A stretch of DNA of 16,082 nt, from NCBI GenBank assembly GCA_003577005.1, contig QEUW01000149.1:1-16082 (forward strand), read 5' to 3'. Within the stretch, counting starts at the first letter, position 1. Each line of letters begins with the position of its first letter. The notes beneath the pieces were generated by a model that worked only from the letters and a program-made list of their open reading frames with translations, made no database searches and was not told the origin of the DNA. Source of the stretch: Chloroflexota bacterium (GTDB taxonomy: Bacteria; Chloroflexota; Anaerolineae; Caldilineales; Caldilineaceae). The translations under genes and the position numbers were made by a program. Shown piece after piece: positions 1 through 7,050 of the stretch.

Positions 1-567
1 TATCATCTGGAGGTCACATCCCAGGTGGACCTGGCGACGGCGTTGCCCCCATTGCTTCGTCTGTTGCGCGGTGTGGGCGAGACAACGCCAAACGTGCGCT
101 CAGAAGGGGAGCCTTTTAGCCAACTGATGTGGCTGTTCAGTCGCCACCACCCCGTCTATGACCTGTTGGGCGAGGAGCTGGCCCCGCGCTACGAGCCACC
201 CTACGCCTGGTACATCCGCGTGCCCGATCTGCTGGCCTTTTTGCAGCTGATCACCCCTGTGCTTGAGGGGCGGCTTGCCCGTTCGGTCTTTGCCAACTAT
301 ACTGGCGAGATCAAGTGTGACCTTTATCGTAGTGGCCTGCTCTTCAAAATCGAGCGCGGCCAACTCGTCCCGTGGCGACCACCGCCTTATGACCCAGAGG
401 CGTCGTTTGGTTGCCCGCCCCTGGTCTTTCTGCAACTGTTGTTGGGCTATCGTAGCATGGCGGAACTCAGCGCCATCTATCCCGACGCCTCGGTAGCCGA
501 GAAGTTCAAACTGCTTGTCGATACACTTTTTCCCAAGCAACACTCGGCGGTTCACCCACCGCCGTGA
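1..567 (+). CDS. GNAT family N-acetyltransferase, Eis-like (3' part, 5' end outside window)
   Basis: The reading frame is open from base 1 to the TGA at 565-567, so this is the last 188 residues of a longer protein; a GTG at 25 is internal and not a convincing start. The visible part matches the C-terminal half of Eis-like acetyltransferases: a Trp-x-Ile-Arg-Val-x-Asp stretch at the entry to the C-terminal domain, an SCP2-like beta-sheet section (ARSVFANYTGEIKCDLYRSG) and a closing LLLGYRSMAELSAIYPDA helix region. In this family the acetyl-CoA-binding GNAT domain lies N-terminal and is not in view. Known members acetylate amines, including aminoglycosides in some species; the substrate here is unknown. 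It ends 38 bases before the M23 peptidase gene on the same strand, so the two may be co-transcribed. The family call is by pattern recognition of the C-terminal domain only. Confidence 0.72.
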   Translation, partial: YHLEVTSQVDLATALPPLLRLLRGVGETTPNVRSEGEPFSQLMWLFSRHHPVYDLLGEELAPRYEPPYAWYIRVPDLLAFLQLITPVLEGRLARSVFANYTGEIKCDLYRSGLLFKIERGQLVPWRPPPYDPEASFGCPPLVFLQLLLGYRSMAELSAIYPDASVAEKFKLLVDTLFPKQHSAVHPPP

Positions 568-590
568 AAATAGACAAACGAAAACACCAA

Positions 591-600
591 CTTTGAGGAG
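591..600 (+). promoter_or_regulatory. Ribosome binding site of the M23 peptidase gene
   Basis: The sequence TTTGAGGAGAATTT ends just before the ATG at 606. GAGGAG with about 6 bases of spacing is a strong Shine-Dalgarno match and fixes the ATG at 606 as the start. The gap after the preceding gene is only 38 bases, leaving little room for a separate promoter. Confidence 0.7.
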
Positions 601-605
601 AATTT

Positions 606-3113
606 ATGCGATTCGCTATCGTTGGCCGGCGCAGCATGTTGGCTTTTGTCTGTCTGGCCTTGTTGGGAATGTTATTCTGGTTTGGGGCAGAGGTAACCAC
701 CCGGGCCGCCGACGCCTGGCAGACCTACACAAACAGCGATGCCGGCTATGCAGTCGATCTGCCGCCGGACGCTGTGATCACCGAGAGCCAGGATGCTGCG
801 CTGCGTTTTACGCTCGTCACCGCTTTTCTGCCCGACACTACGGCGCCGCTTGACCAGGGTGTGTCGATCCTGGTGATCGATGAGGACGCCACGCCGGAGG
901 ATTACGTGGCTCAAGCCTACCAAGGGGCTGGACTCGATTTGAGCAGGGTACGGCGGCCAACTGCCCCAGCACTGATCAATGGCCGCGCCGCCCTCCGTCT
1001 GAGGCGCGACGCGGTTGTGGGCGATGCAAACAAGTTCACCACCTTGATCGACGGCAACGGCGTGATCTATCGGCTGGACCTCTTCGCCGGTGACGACGGC
1101 GGCCCAGCCGAGCCAACACCCGCAGTCGTGGCGCAGTACGAGCGAATCGTGCGCTCCTTCCGCGTGTTGGATGTGACACTGAGTCCCCGGCCAGCAGCAC
1201 CGATCGCGGCGGCGCCGGCAGCGATCCAGATCGCCGATGTCTTTACCTATCCGATGCGGTCGGGCCAGGGTGTCAACTATGGCGTACCGACCGGGCTGGT
1301 CGTCGCCGACACCCGTATGGAATGGCTTGGGTATGGTATCCGCAATCTGGACCAGTGGGGGGTCAAGTGCTACGGCGTCGATTGGTCCCGTGCGATTCAT
1401 ACCGGCGAGGATTGGTATCGTCTGGATGGTGCATCAACCGCCGGGGCGCCGGTCTATGCCGTCGCCAACGGCGTGGTGGCCAAACACAATCCGGGGATCA
1501 GCTACCCCGGCAATGTGGTGATCATCCGCCACCGGTTGCCCGATGGCCGCGACATCTATTCCATGTACGGCCACGTGACCAATGTCAAGGTTGTGGAAGG
1601 CCAGGCGGTGACCATCGGCCAGCAGATCGCTTCGGTGATCTACCAGGGGTACACCGGGCGCACGCCCAGCCAGCACCCGGGGTATGATGCGCATCTGCAC
1701 TTTGAAATGCGCTGGTTCCTCGATGGCACCAATATCTACGTACCAGGTACGAACGCATACAACTACAACTATCCGTCCTGCACCTACGCCTATCCGGGCC
1801 GCGGCTATACATACGTCATCCACCCGGATGATTATCCTTACCCCGGCAGGGGCTACACCGAGCCGAGCGCGTTTATCAAAGCACGGCTGGGCGGCACGCC
1901 ACCGACGCCTACCCCAACCCCCACGCACACGCCGCCAACGCAAACACCTACGCCCACTCGCACACCCACTCCAACGCCGACGCGCACACCAACGCCGCCA
2001 CCCCAATCCTGTGAATATGTGCGCAACGGCGGCTTTGAGGAGGGTGTGCCGACGACAAGTTGGATGACGACAAACTCGCAAAATAGAAATGACCCGCTCA
2101 TCTATCGAACCTCGGCGCGCACGGGCAGCTATGGCGCCTGGTTTGGCAACATCCTGAATTACACCGACACGCTGCGCCAGACGATCACCCTGCCGGCAGA
2201 CCGCACCGGCTCCACGTTGCGCTTCTGGCGCTATGTCCGCAGCAACGAGGCAAGCGGCTCGGCCAACGATCGGCTTCAGGTGCTGCTGATCGCAACCGGC
2301 GGGAGCGAGCAGGTGATCAGCACAATCACCTCCGCTGTGCCGCGCAACCAGTGGGTGTTGGAGACTCTGCCGCTCAATCTGGGTAGCGTTGCTTCGGCGA
2401 ATATTACGCTTGCCTTCCGCGGCAACAACAATGGTAGCCTGGTGAGCAGCTTCTTTGTCGATGATGTCTCATTGACCATGCCCTGCGGTGTAGGGGCGCA
2501 GACCGTGGCGCAACCTGTCTCCCTGCCGGTGATGACCATCACGGCAACACCCGCCGCGACAACAAGTGCAGCACCCGCCGCGGCAGCCAATGCAGTCTGC
2601 ACGAATCTTGCCCGCGACGGTGGCTTTGAGTCGGGTCGCCTCGGCGTGGGGTGGGCCGCCATCGCCAACACATCGAGCAGGGTCTATGCCGACCCGGCGA
2701 TCTACACACGGCGGCCGCGCACAGGCAGCTACGGAGCCTGGCTGGGAGCCGACAACCTCAACAGCGTCTGGAACGAACTGGTACAGACGGTCCGGCTGCC
2801 GCCGCGGGTAACGAGTGTGCAATTGCGCTACTGGCGCTATCTGGAAACCGCCGAAACCGACCGCACGCGCGTCTATGACCGCTTCACCGTGGGTCTGGAG
2901 ACCGAAAAGGGCATCCAGACCGTCACGCCGCAGCAGATCGACAACACCAGTCCGGGCCGCAACGCCTGGGTGCAGCAGGTGCTCGATCTACCCAACGCGG
3001 CCGACTACAGCGGGCAGAGACTCTGGGCAAGCTTCAAGGCCACCACCGACAGCAACCTGCCCAGCAGCCTTTACGTGGACGATGTGGAGATCATCGTCTG
3101 TGCGACGCCGTGA
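606..3113 (+). CDS. Secreted M23 family (LytM-type) metallopeptidase with Thr-Pro linker and two C-terminal beta-sandwich repeats
   Basis: The 835-residue protein starts with a signal peptide or anchor (residues 1-35: basic, then a hydrophobic core, then ...TTRAADA). Residues about 37-195 form an N-terminal domain with a PsbP-like flavour (TYTNSDAGYAVDLPPDAV). The M23 peptidase domain follows at about 255-375. It carries the zinc ligands H265 and D269 (HTGED, the HxxxD motif), H323 in YGHV and H363-L-H365 (the HxH motif), so it should be an active zinc endopeptidase that cuts peptidoglycan or other Gly-rich peptides outside the cell. A Pro-Thr linker at 431-467 joins it to two related repeats, 469-627 and 665-832. 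Each has NGGFE/DGGFE, TGSYGAW, a W-R-Y strand and SSxxVDDV near its end, and each is bounded by Cys residues. The repeats resemble carbohydrate-binding or MAM-like jelly rolls (inference). The start is supported by a GAGGAG ribosome binding site. Confidence 0.88.
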   Translation: MRFAIVGRRSMLAFVCLALLGMLFWFGAEVTTRAADAWQTYTNSDAGYAVDLPPDAVITESQDAALRFTLVTAFLPDTTAPLDQGVSILVIDEDATPEDYVAQAYQGAGLDLSRVRRPTAPALINGRAALRLRRDAVVGDANKFTTLIDGNGVIYRLDLFAGDDGGPAEPTPAVVAQYERIVRSFRVLDVTLSPRPAAPIAAAPAAIQIADVFTYPMRSGQGVNYGVPTGLVVADTRMEWLGYGIRNLDQWGVKCYGVDWSRAIHTGEDWYRLDGASTAGAPVYAVANGVVAKHNPGISYPGNVVIIRHRLPDGRDIYSMYGHVTNVKVVEGQAVTIGQQIASVIYQGYTGRTPSQHPGYDAHLHFEMRWFLDGTNIYVPGTNAYNYNYPSCTYAYPGRGYTYVIHPDDYPYPGRGYTEPSAFIKARLGGTPPTPTPTPTHTPPTQTPTPTRTPTPTPTRTPTPPPQSCEYVRNGGFEEGVPTTSWMTTNSQNRNDPLIYRTSARTGSYGAWFGNILNYTDTLRQTITLPADRTGSTLRFWRYVRSNEASGSANDRLQVLLIATGGSEQVISTITSAVPRNQWVLETLPLNLGSVASANITLAFRGNNNGSLVSSFFVDDVSLTMPCGVGAQTVAQPVSLPVMTITATPAATTSAAPAAAANAVCTNLARDGGFESGRLGVGWAAIANTSSRVYADPAIYTRRPRTGSYGAWLGADNLNSVWNELVQTVRLPPRVTSVQLRYWRYLETAETDRTRVYDRFTVGLETEKGIQTVTPQQIDNTSPGRNAWVQQVLDLPNAADYSGQRLWASFKATTDSNLPSSLYVDDVEIIVCATP
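1893..2006 (+). repeat. Thr-Pro low-complexity linker coding repeat
   Basis: This segment encodes residues of about 430-467 of the M23 protein, made almost only of Thr and Pro with a few Arg, His and Gln residues (patterns such as PTPTPTPT and TRTPTPT). At DNA level it is an imperfect repeat of ACxCCx units, prone to slippage. Such linkers between extracellular modules are very common in Chloroflexota secreted proteins. It separates the catalytic domain from the two C-terminal repeats. Confidence 0.85.
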
Positions 3114-3165
3114 TCCATGCCCATGGCGTAAACGGTCAGTTTGACTTGTTGTGCTGTCTGAATTC

Positions 3166-3171
3166 AAGGGA
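3166..3171 (+). promoter_or_regulatory. Ribosome binding site AAGGGA that points to an ATA start
   Basis: AAGGGA is followed 5 bases later by ATA at 3177-3179. No ATG, GTG or TTG lies in the methyltransferase frame between the stop at 3159-3161 and the cofactor-binding motif. The site therefore decides the probable start of the next gene. Confidence 0.5.
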
Positions 3172-3176
3172 CAATC

Positions 3177-3971
3177 ATAACGACTGCAAAAGCGAACGCA
3201 ATCGGCGATCTGACAGAGTATGCCGACGCTGAACTGTACGACCTGGAAAACGACGGCTTCGAACCTGCCGGACCATTTTATCTGGCCCTGGCGCAACAAC
3301 TCGGTGGTCCGGCGCTCGAACTGGGGTGTGGCACGGGCCGGTATACGATTCCGCTGGCGCAACAAGGCTTGACGATCACCGGGCTTGACCTTGTGCCGCA
3401 AATGCTCGCACGCGCCAAGGAAAAGGCCGCCGGCTTACCGATCACCTGGGTGCAGGCCGATGCCCGCAGCTTTCAACTCAACCAGACGTTTCGGCTGATT
3501 TTCGAATCCGGCGCCATGTTTGAGCACCTGCTCTACCGGGTAGCACAGACACAGATGTTGGCTTGCGTCCGCCAGCATCTGGCCGATGATGGGCGGTTTG
3601 TCGTAGCTCTACAACGCCCCACGGCTGCGTTGATGGCGAACGTGAGCGAGGAGCAGTTCTGGTTCAGCTACATCACACCGGCTGGGGTTGACGTGCGGGT
3701 GTCGGGCACGCAAACCTATGACCCCGTCCGGCAGGTGCGGACGGAGACCGCCTATCGCCGCTGGAACGATGCCAACGGTCAGGCAATCGAACGGGTGGCG
3801 CCGCTGAGCCTGCGCTGCACCTTCCCGCAGGAAATGGAAACTTTGCTCCATGAGAGTGGCTTTGCTATCGTCGAACGATATGGCAGCTGGGATTTCAGCA
3901 CGCTGACCGACAACAGCAGCACGCTGATCTACGTGTGTGTAAAGCGTGCGACAAATACTGCTTTACGGTAG
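3177..3971 (+). CDS. Class I SAM-dependent methyltransferase, apparent ATA start
   Basis: Read from 3177 this gives 264 residues. The N-terminal part (ATA then ACG ACT GCA...; TEYADAELYDLEND) is typical of small Methyltransf_25/11-type enzymes, followed by motif I LELGCGTGR at residues 47-55, the acidic end of the second strand at D71 (GLDLVPQML), and later strand and helix segments typical of the Rossmann fold. It should transfer a methyl group from SAM to a small molecule or macromolecule; the target cannot be read. The odd feature is the start: the first in-frame TTG is at residue 65, beyond motif I, so it cannot give a working enzyme. ATA at 3177, 5 bases after AAGGGA, is the best candidate and is one base away from ATG. 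It may be a rare start, a damaged start or a base-call error. The 3' end overlaps the convergent flavoprotein gene by 9 bases. Confidence 0.8.
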   Translation: MTTAKANAIGDLTEYADAELYDLENDGFEPAGPFYLALAQQLGGPALELGCGTGRYTIPLAQQGLTITGLDLVPQMLARAKEKAAGLPITWVQADARSFQLNQTFRLIFESGAMFEHLLYRVAQTQMLACVRQHLADDGRFVVALQRPTAALMANVSEEQFWFSYITPAGVDVRVSGTQTYDPVRQVRTETAYRRWNDANGQAIERVAPLSLRCTFPQEMETLLHESGFAIVERYGSWDFSTLTDNSSTLIYVCVKRATNTALR

Positions 3972-4505
3972 AGCCAGCGGCGTTTCCTGGTTGCGTGCAA
4001 TTGTTTCGACATCCCACAAGTTGGAAAACTTGAAGGCACGGGGGCAATGCGCGTAGGCCTCTTCCACCGTGAGCAGCAGCCCTTGCCAGATCCTGGCATG
4101 TTCATCGGGGTTGAAGATCTCCATCTGGACATTCATGGCGGCCAACTGCTCCTTGCCCACCACCTCAACTGTACCGTTGACTCGGGCGGTGCAATCGTGG
4201 CCGGGGATCATGAACAGGAGACCGACGGAGGCGTTGGCCGAGACATTCTCGTAGGATTGAAACAGGCGATTGCCCGCTACATCCGGGATGAGGAGATGGC
4301 GATCATCCAAGACCTTGACAAAGCCGGGCTTGCCGCCCTTGGGCGACGCATCACATTGTCCGGCGGCGTTGCTGGTGGCCAGAACGACAAAGGGCGACTG
4401 GCGGATAAAGTCCTGGATCCAGTCGATCATATAGGGGCGTACCTTCCCCTGTGCGCCGGGCGATGGCTTGCCAAACTGCTGTTGAAATGAATTTAGGGTA
4501 GACAT
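3963..4505 (-). CDS. Pyridoxamine 5'-phosphate oxidase family (FMN-binding split-barrel) protein
   Basis: The 180-residue protein has the hallmarks of the PNPOx-like split barrel: a start helix ending in IDWIQDFIRQSPFVVLATSN, then DASPKGGKPGFVKVLDDRHLLIPDVAGN, where the S-P-K-G-G and L-I-P-D pieces form the FMN phosphate-binding side, and then VGLLFMIPGHDCTARVNGTVEVV. It belongs with the MSMEG_1061/YddN-type general-stress or F420/FMN-binding oxidoreductases rather than with true PdxH (inference from length and motif spacing). Likely a cytoplasmic flavoprotein reductase or oxidase of unknown substrate. It starts at ATG 4505, with only a weak purine stretch upstream, and converges on the methyltransferase with a 9-base overlap of the 3' ends. 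Confidence 0.85.
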   Translation of the reverse strand: MSTLNSFQQQFGKPSPGAQGKVRPYMIDWIQDFIRQSPFVVLATSNAAGQCDASPKGGKPGFVKVLDDRHLLIPDVAGNRLFQSYENVSANASVGLLFMIPGHDCTARVNGTVEVVGKEQLAAMNVQMEIFNPDEHARIWQGLLLTVEEAYAHCPRAFKFSNLWDVETIARNQETPLALP

Positions 4506-4550
4506 TGCTTGCTCGCTTTGGTTGAATGGTTGATGCCGGTCTTCTCGCTG

Positions 4551-4581
4551 ATTGTATCACCAGGCTGCCCAGATTCGACAA
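4551..4581 (-). promoter_or_regulatory. Possible promoter of the flavoprotein gene
   Basis: On the minus strand a TACAAT (bases 4556-4551) resembles the -10 consensus. It follows a weak TTGTCG (4581-4576) at 19 bases. The site lies in the 137-base divergent gap between the flavoprotein and the second methyltransferase. The spacing is long and the -35 is poor, so this is only a candidate. No comparably good plus-strand promoter is seen in the gap. Confidence 0.25.
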
Positions 4582-4642
4582 CGCCCAATGCGTGTTGGGT
4601 AAATTCAGCATCTGGCACAGGCATGGCAGGAGACGTGTTACA

Positions 4643-5398
4643 ATGAATCAAGAACAACTGATCGAAAGCTGGCTCCAGGAAGAGCAACAGCCGTTCACCG
4701 GCTGGGATTTTTCCTATCTAGATGGCCGCATGTTGGAAGATCAACCGCCGTGGTCGTACTCGGCGCGCGCCGATGAGTTGATGCGCCGGGCCGCATCCGT
4801 CGTTGACCTGGATACCGGCGGGGGTGAACAGCTCCTCAAGCTGAAGGGCTCCTGGCCGCCAAAGGTAGTGGTGACGGAGAATTACCCACCCAACGTGCAA
4901 TTGGCCCGCCAGCGTTTGGCGCCGTTCGGTGTGCAGGTCCTCGACACGCCATTGACGACGGACGGCCCGATACCCTTTGCCGACGGCGAGTTTGACCTGG
5001 TGTTAAACCGGCATGGAGCCTTCAATCCGCACGAAGTTGCGCGCATTCTTACCCCTGGTGGCACATTTCTCACACAGCAGGTGCATGGGCTGTGGGCGCA
5101 CGATCTGCTGGCGGCGTTTGGCATCCAACCCCAGTGGCCGGAGCTTTCCCTGGAGTTCTTTGTACCCAGGCTGCAAGCTGCCGGGCTGACGATTGTCACC
5201 GCCGAAGATTGGAGCGGCAGATTGGCATTTACCGACGTAGGAGCAATCGTCTACTACTTGAAAGCCGTGCCTTGGACGGTCCCCGGCTTTACGGTGCAGA
5301 CCCATGCTGACTATCTGCTGGAGCTACAAAACCGGCTGGAACGGGGTGATGGGCTGGTCTTCACCGCAAGAAAATATCTGATTGAGGCGCAAAAATAG
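4643..5398 (+). CDS. Class I SAM-dependent methyltransferase
   Basis: The ATG at 4643 follows CAGGAGA at a good distance and is preferred over the GTG-type or longer frames that open at 4526. The 251-residue protein carries motif I as DLDTGGGE (residues 55-62), an acidic residue E79 at the end of the second strand (VVVTENYPPNVQLAR), PFADGEFDLVLNRHGA (motif II/III region, about 111-126) and a motif IV-like ILTPGGTFLTQQV (135-147). The leading WDFSYLDGRM and the ENYPPN stretch match a recognisable but uncharacterised group of stand-alone bacterial methyltransferases. The substrate is unknown. It is the first gene of a compact three-gene unit: the next gene starts 33 bases after its stop with a strong ribosome binding site. 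Confidence 0.87.
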   Translation: MNQEQLIESWLQEEQQPFTGWDFSYLDGRMLEDQPPWSYSARADELMRRAASVVDLDTGGGEQLLKLKGSWPPKVVVTENYPPNVQLARQRLAPFGVQVLDTPLTTDGPIPFADGEFDLVLNRHGAFNPHEVARILTPGGTFLTQQVHGLWAHDLLAAFGIQPQWPELSLEFFVPRLQAAGLTIVTAEDWSGRLAFTDVGAIVYYLKAVPWTVPGFTVQTHADYLLELQNRLERGDGLVFTARKYLIEAQK

Positions 5399-5431
5399 AC
5401 TGTGTACTTGACAACACCAAGCGGAGGAGCA

Positions 5432-6538
5432 ATGAACTGGCCCTTTCTCAAAGGATTGCAACTGAGCGAACTCTTCTATACCGACGTGGTTCAACCGATT
5501 CTAGCGACGCACTTCCCGCACCTCACCTATTCGGCCGGATTGCTGGGGCCTGGCTCGGAGGTGTTGGGGTTCGACGATCCCCAATCCATGGATCATGATT
5601 GGGGGCCGAGGCTGATGCTCTTTCTGGACGATGACGAGCACTTATCGTATCATACGGCAATCGACCAGGTATTGCGCAAAGAACTTCCATCCAGCGTTCA
5701 CGGTATTCCTACCAATTTCGCCGTTGTCGGGGGCGACGTACACGATAGCAAGATCCCAGAGGGCAGTACGGTTGAGCATAGCGTGCAAATCTTGGCCGTC
5801 CGCAGCTATTTCTGTACTGCGCTGCAATTTGACCCCTTCACAGAAATTGGCGCAGCAGACTGGATCAGCGTCTCCGAACAGACCCTGCTCAGCCTCACTC
5901 GGGGCCAGATCTTCTTTGACGGGCTCGGCCAGGTGGAGCCAGTTCGCGCCCGGCTGCGTTATTACCTGCATGATGTGTGGCTCTATCTGTTGGCGGCGCA
6001 GTGGAAACGCATCGCCCAGGAAGAAGCCTTTATGGGGCGGTGCGGCCAGGTGGGGGATGAACTGGGGTCACGGCTGGTGGCGGCGCGGCTGGTGCGCGAC
6101 CTCATGCAGCTCTGTTTTTTGATGGAACAACGCTACGCACCCTATCTGAAGTGGTTTGGCACGGCCTTTGCACAGCTCGCCTGCGCTGGCGAATTGATGC
6201 CTGTGTTGCTCGCCATCCTGGGCGCTGGTTCGTGGCAGGAACGTGAACAGCAGCTAACTGTGGCCTACGAGTTTGTTGTACAGCAGCACAACGCGTTGCG
6301 GATCACCGATCCGCAGCCTGTGGGGGTTTCACAATATTATACGCGGCCTTTTCAAGTCATTTCCGGTGACCGGTTTGTCGATGCCATACGCGCTGCGATC
6401 ACCAGCGCAGAAGTGCTTGCCCTGCCGGCGCATCTGGGGTCGGTTGACCAGTTTATCGACTCGACCGACGCCTTCAACCATCTTTACAGCGGCCAACTTG
6501 AGTTGAATTTTCGGATGCAAGAAAAGAGGGAGTTATGA
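5432..6538 (+). CDS. DUF4037 domain protein, nucleotidyltransferase-like
   Basis: The start is ATG 5432, preceded by GGAGGAG at 4-5 bases; the frame extends to a GTG at 5402, which lacks a site. The 368-residue protein has an N-terminal segment GPGSEVLGFDDPQSMDHDWG (residues 39-58) that resembles the GS-x(n)-D-x-D active site of the Pol beta-type nucleotidyltransferase fold, with D54 and D56 as the likely metal ligands. The middle part matches DUF4037: FDGLGQVEPVRARLRYYLHD, then helical stretches with W-x-R-I-x-Q-E-E, GRCGQVGDELGSRLVAARLV, LCFLMEQRYAPYLKWFGTAF. Biochemical function is unknown; transfer of a nucleotide to a small molecule or protein is an inference from the fold. It overlaps the next gene by ATGA, so translation is probably coupled. 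Confidence 0.85.
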   Translation: MNWPFLKGLQLSELFYTDVVQPILATHFPHLTYSAGLLGPGSEVLGFDDPQSMDHDWGPRLMLFLDDDEHLSYHTAIDQVLRKELPSSVHGIPTNFAVVGGDVHDSKIPEGSTVEHSVQILAVRSYFCTALQFDPFTEIGAADWISVSEQTLLSLTRGQIFFDGLGQVEPVRARLRYYLHDVWLYLLAAQWKRIAQEEAFMGRCGQVGDELGSRLVAARLVRDLMQLCFLMEQRYAPYLKWFGTAFAQLACAGELMPVLLAILGAGSWQEREQQLTVAYEFVVQQHNALRITDPQPVGVSQYYTRPFQVISGDRFVDAIRAAITSAEVLALPAHLGSVDQFIDSTDAFNHLYSGQLELNFRMQEKREL

Positions 6539-7047
6539 TCTTGATACTCACCGGCCCGCCGGCCGCAGGCAAGTCTACGATTGGGAAGTCGATAGCAAAA
6601 GAACTCAACCATTGCGCCATCATCGATGTGGACCTGCTCCGCGCGATGGTGGTGCAACCCCATATCCCGCCGTGGCAAGGCGAAGAAGGTATCGCGCAAT
6701 TGCTATTGGGTGCCGCCAATGCGTGCATCTTGGCGCAAAACTTCAATCGAGCCTTTTATCACGTTGTGATCCTCGATGTGCTCACCGATGAGACGGCGCG
6801 TATCTATCGGCACCAACTGGAGCAGATCGACCACCGCATCGTCCTGCTGATGCCGGCGCTGGAAACCGTTTTGCAGCGCAATCGAGCGCGCGGCCAGGCT
6901 TTGACCGATGCCGAGGTGCAGTTGTTGTACGAATGGGAGCAGCAACTCACCGACTACGATCAGAAAATCGATAACACTGAACTCTCCGCCGAAGCGGTCG
7001 CCGCTGAACTTCTTGCCGCCGCCGCAGACCAGATTCACATGCTATAG
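6535..7047 (+). CDS. Small P-loop NTPase, kinase-like (AAA_33/zeta-toxin-like)
   Basis: The 170-residue protein opens with MILILTGPPAAGKST, a perfect Walker A (GPPAAGKST, residues 7-15, catalytic K13). The second strand ends IIDVDLL with D31 and D33 in the place where small-molecule kinases (chloramphenicol phosphotransferase, gluconate kinase, zeta toxins) hold a catalytic Asp. A Walker B-like strand VVILDVL follows at about residues 75-81, then RNRARGQALTDAEVQLLYEWE, an Arg-rich lid-like segment. It therefore looks like a single-domain kinase for a small molecule or nucleotide; the substrate is unknown. The ATG sits in an ATGA overlap with the DUF4037 gene, implying a shared transcript and coupled translation. 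Its stop is only 3 bases from the stop of the convergent arabinofuranosidase gene. Confidence 0.82.
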   Translation: MILILTGPPAAGKSTIGKSIAKELNHCAIIDVDLLRAMVVQPHIPPWQGEEGIAQLLLGAANACILAQNFNRAFYHVVILDVLTDETARIYRHQLEQIDHRIVLLMPALETVLQRNRARGQALTDAEVQLLYEWEQQLTDYDQKIDNTELSAEAVAAELLAAAADQIHML

Positions 7048-7050
7048 GGC

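Noticed and set aside
3117..3131. ATG codons at 3117 and 3123 as the start of the methyltransferase, joined by a frameshift
   Set aside because: That frame stops at once (GCG TAA), and the region before 3159 has no methyltransferase-like residues in any frame.
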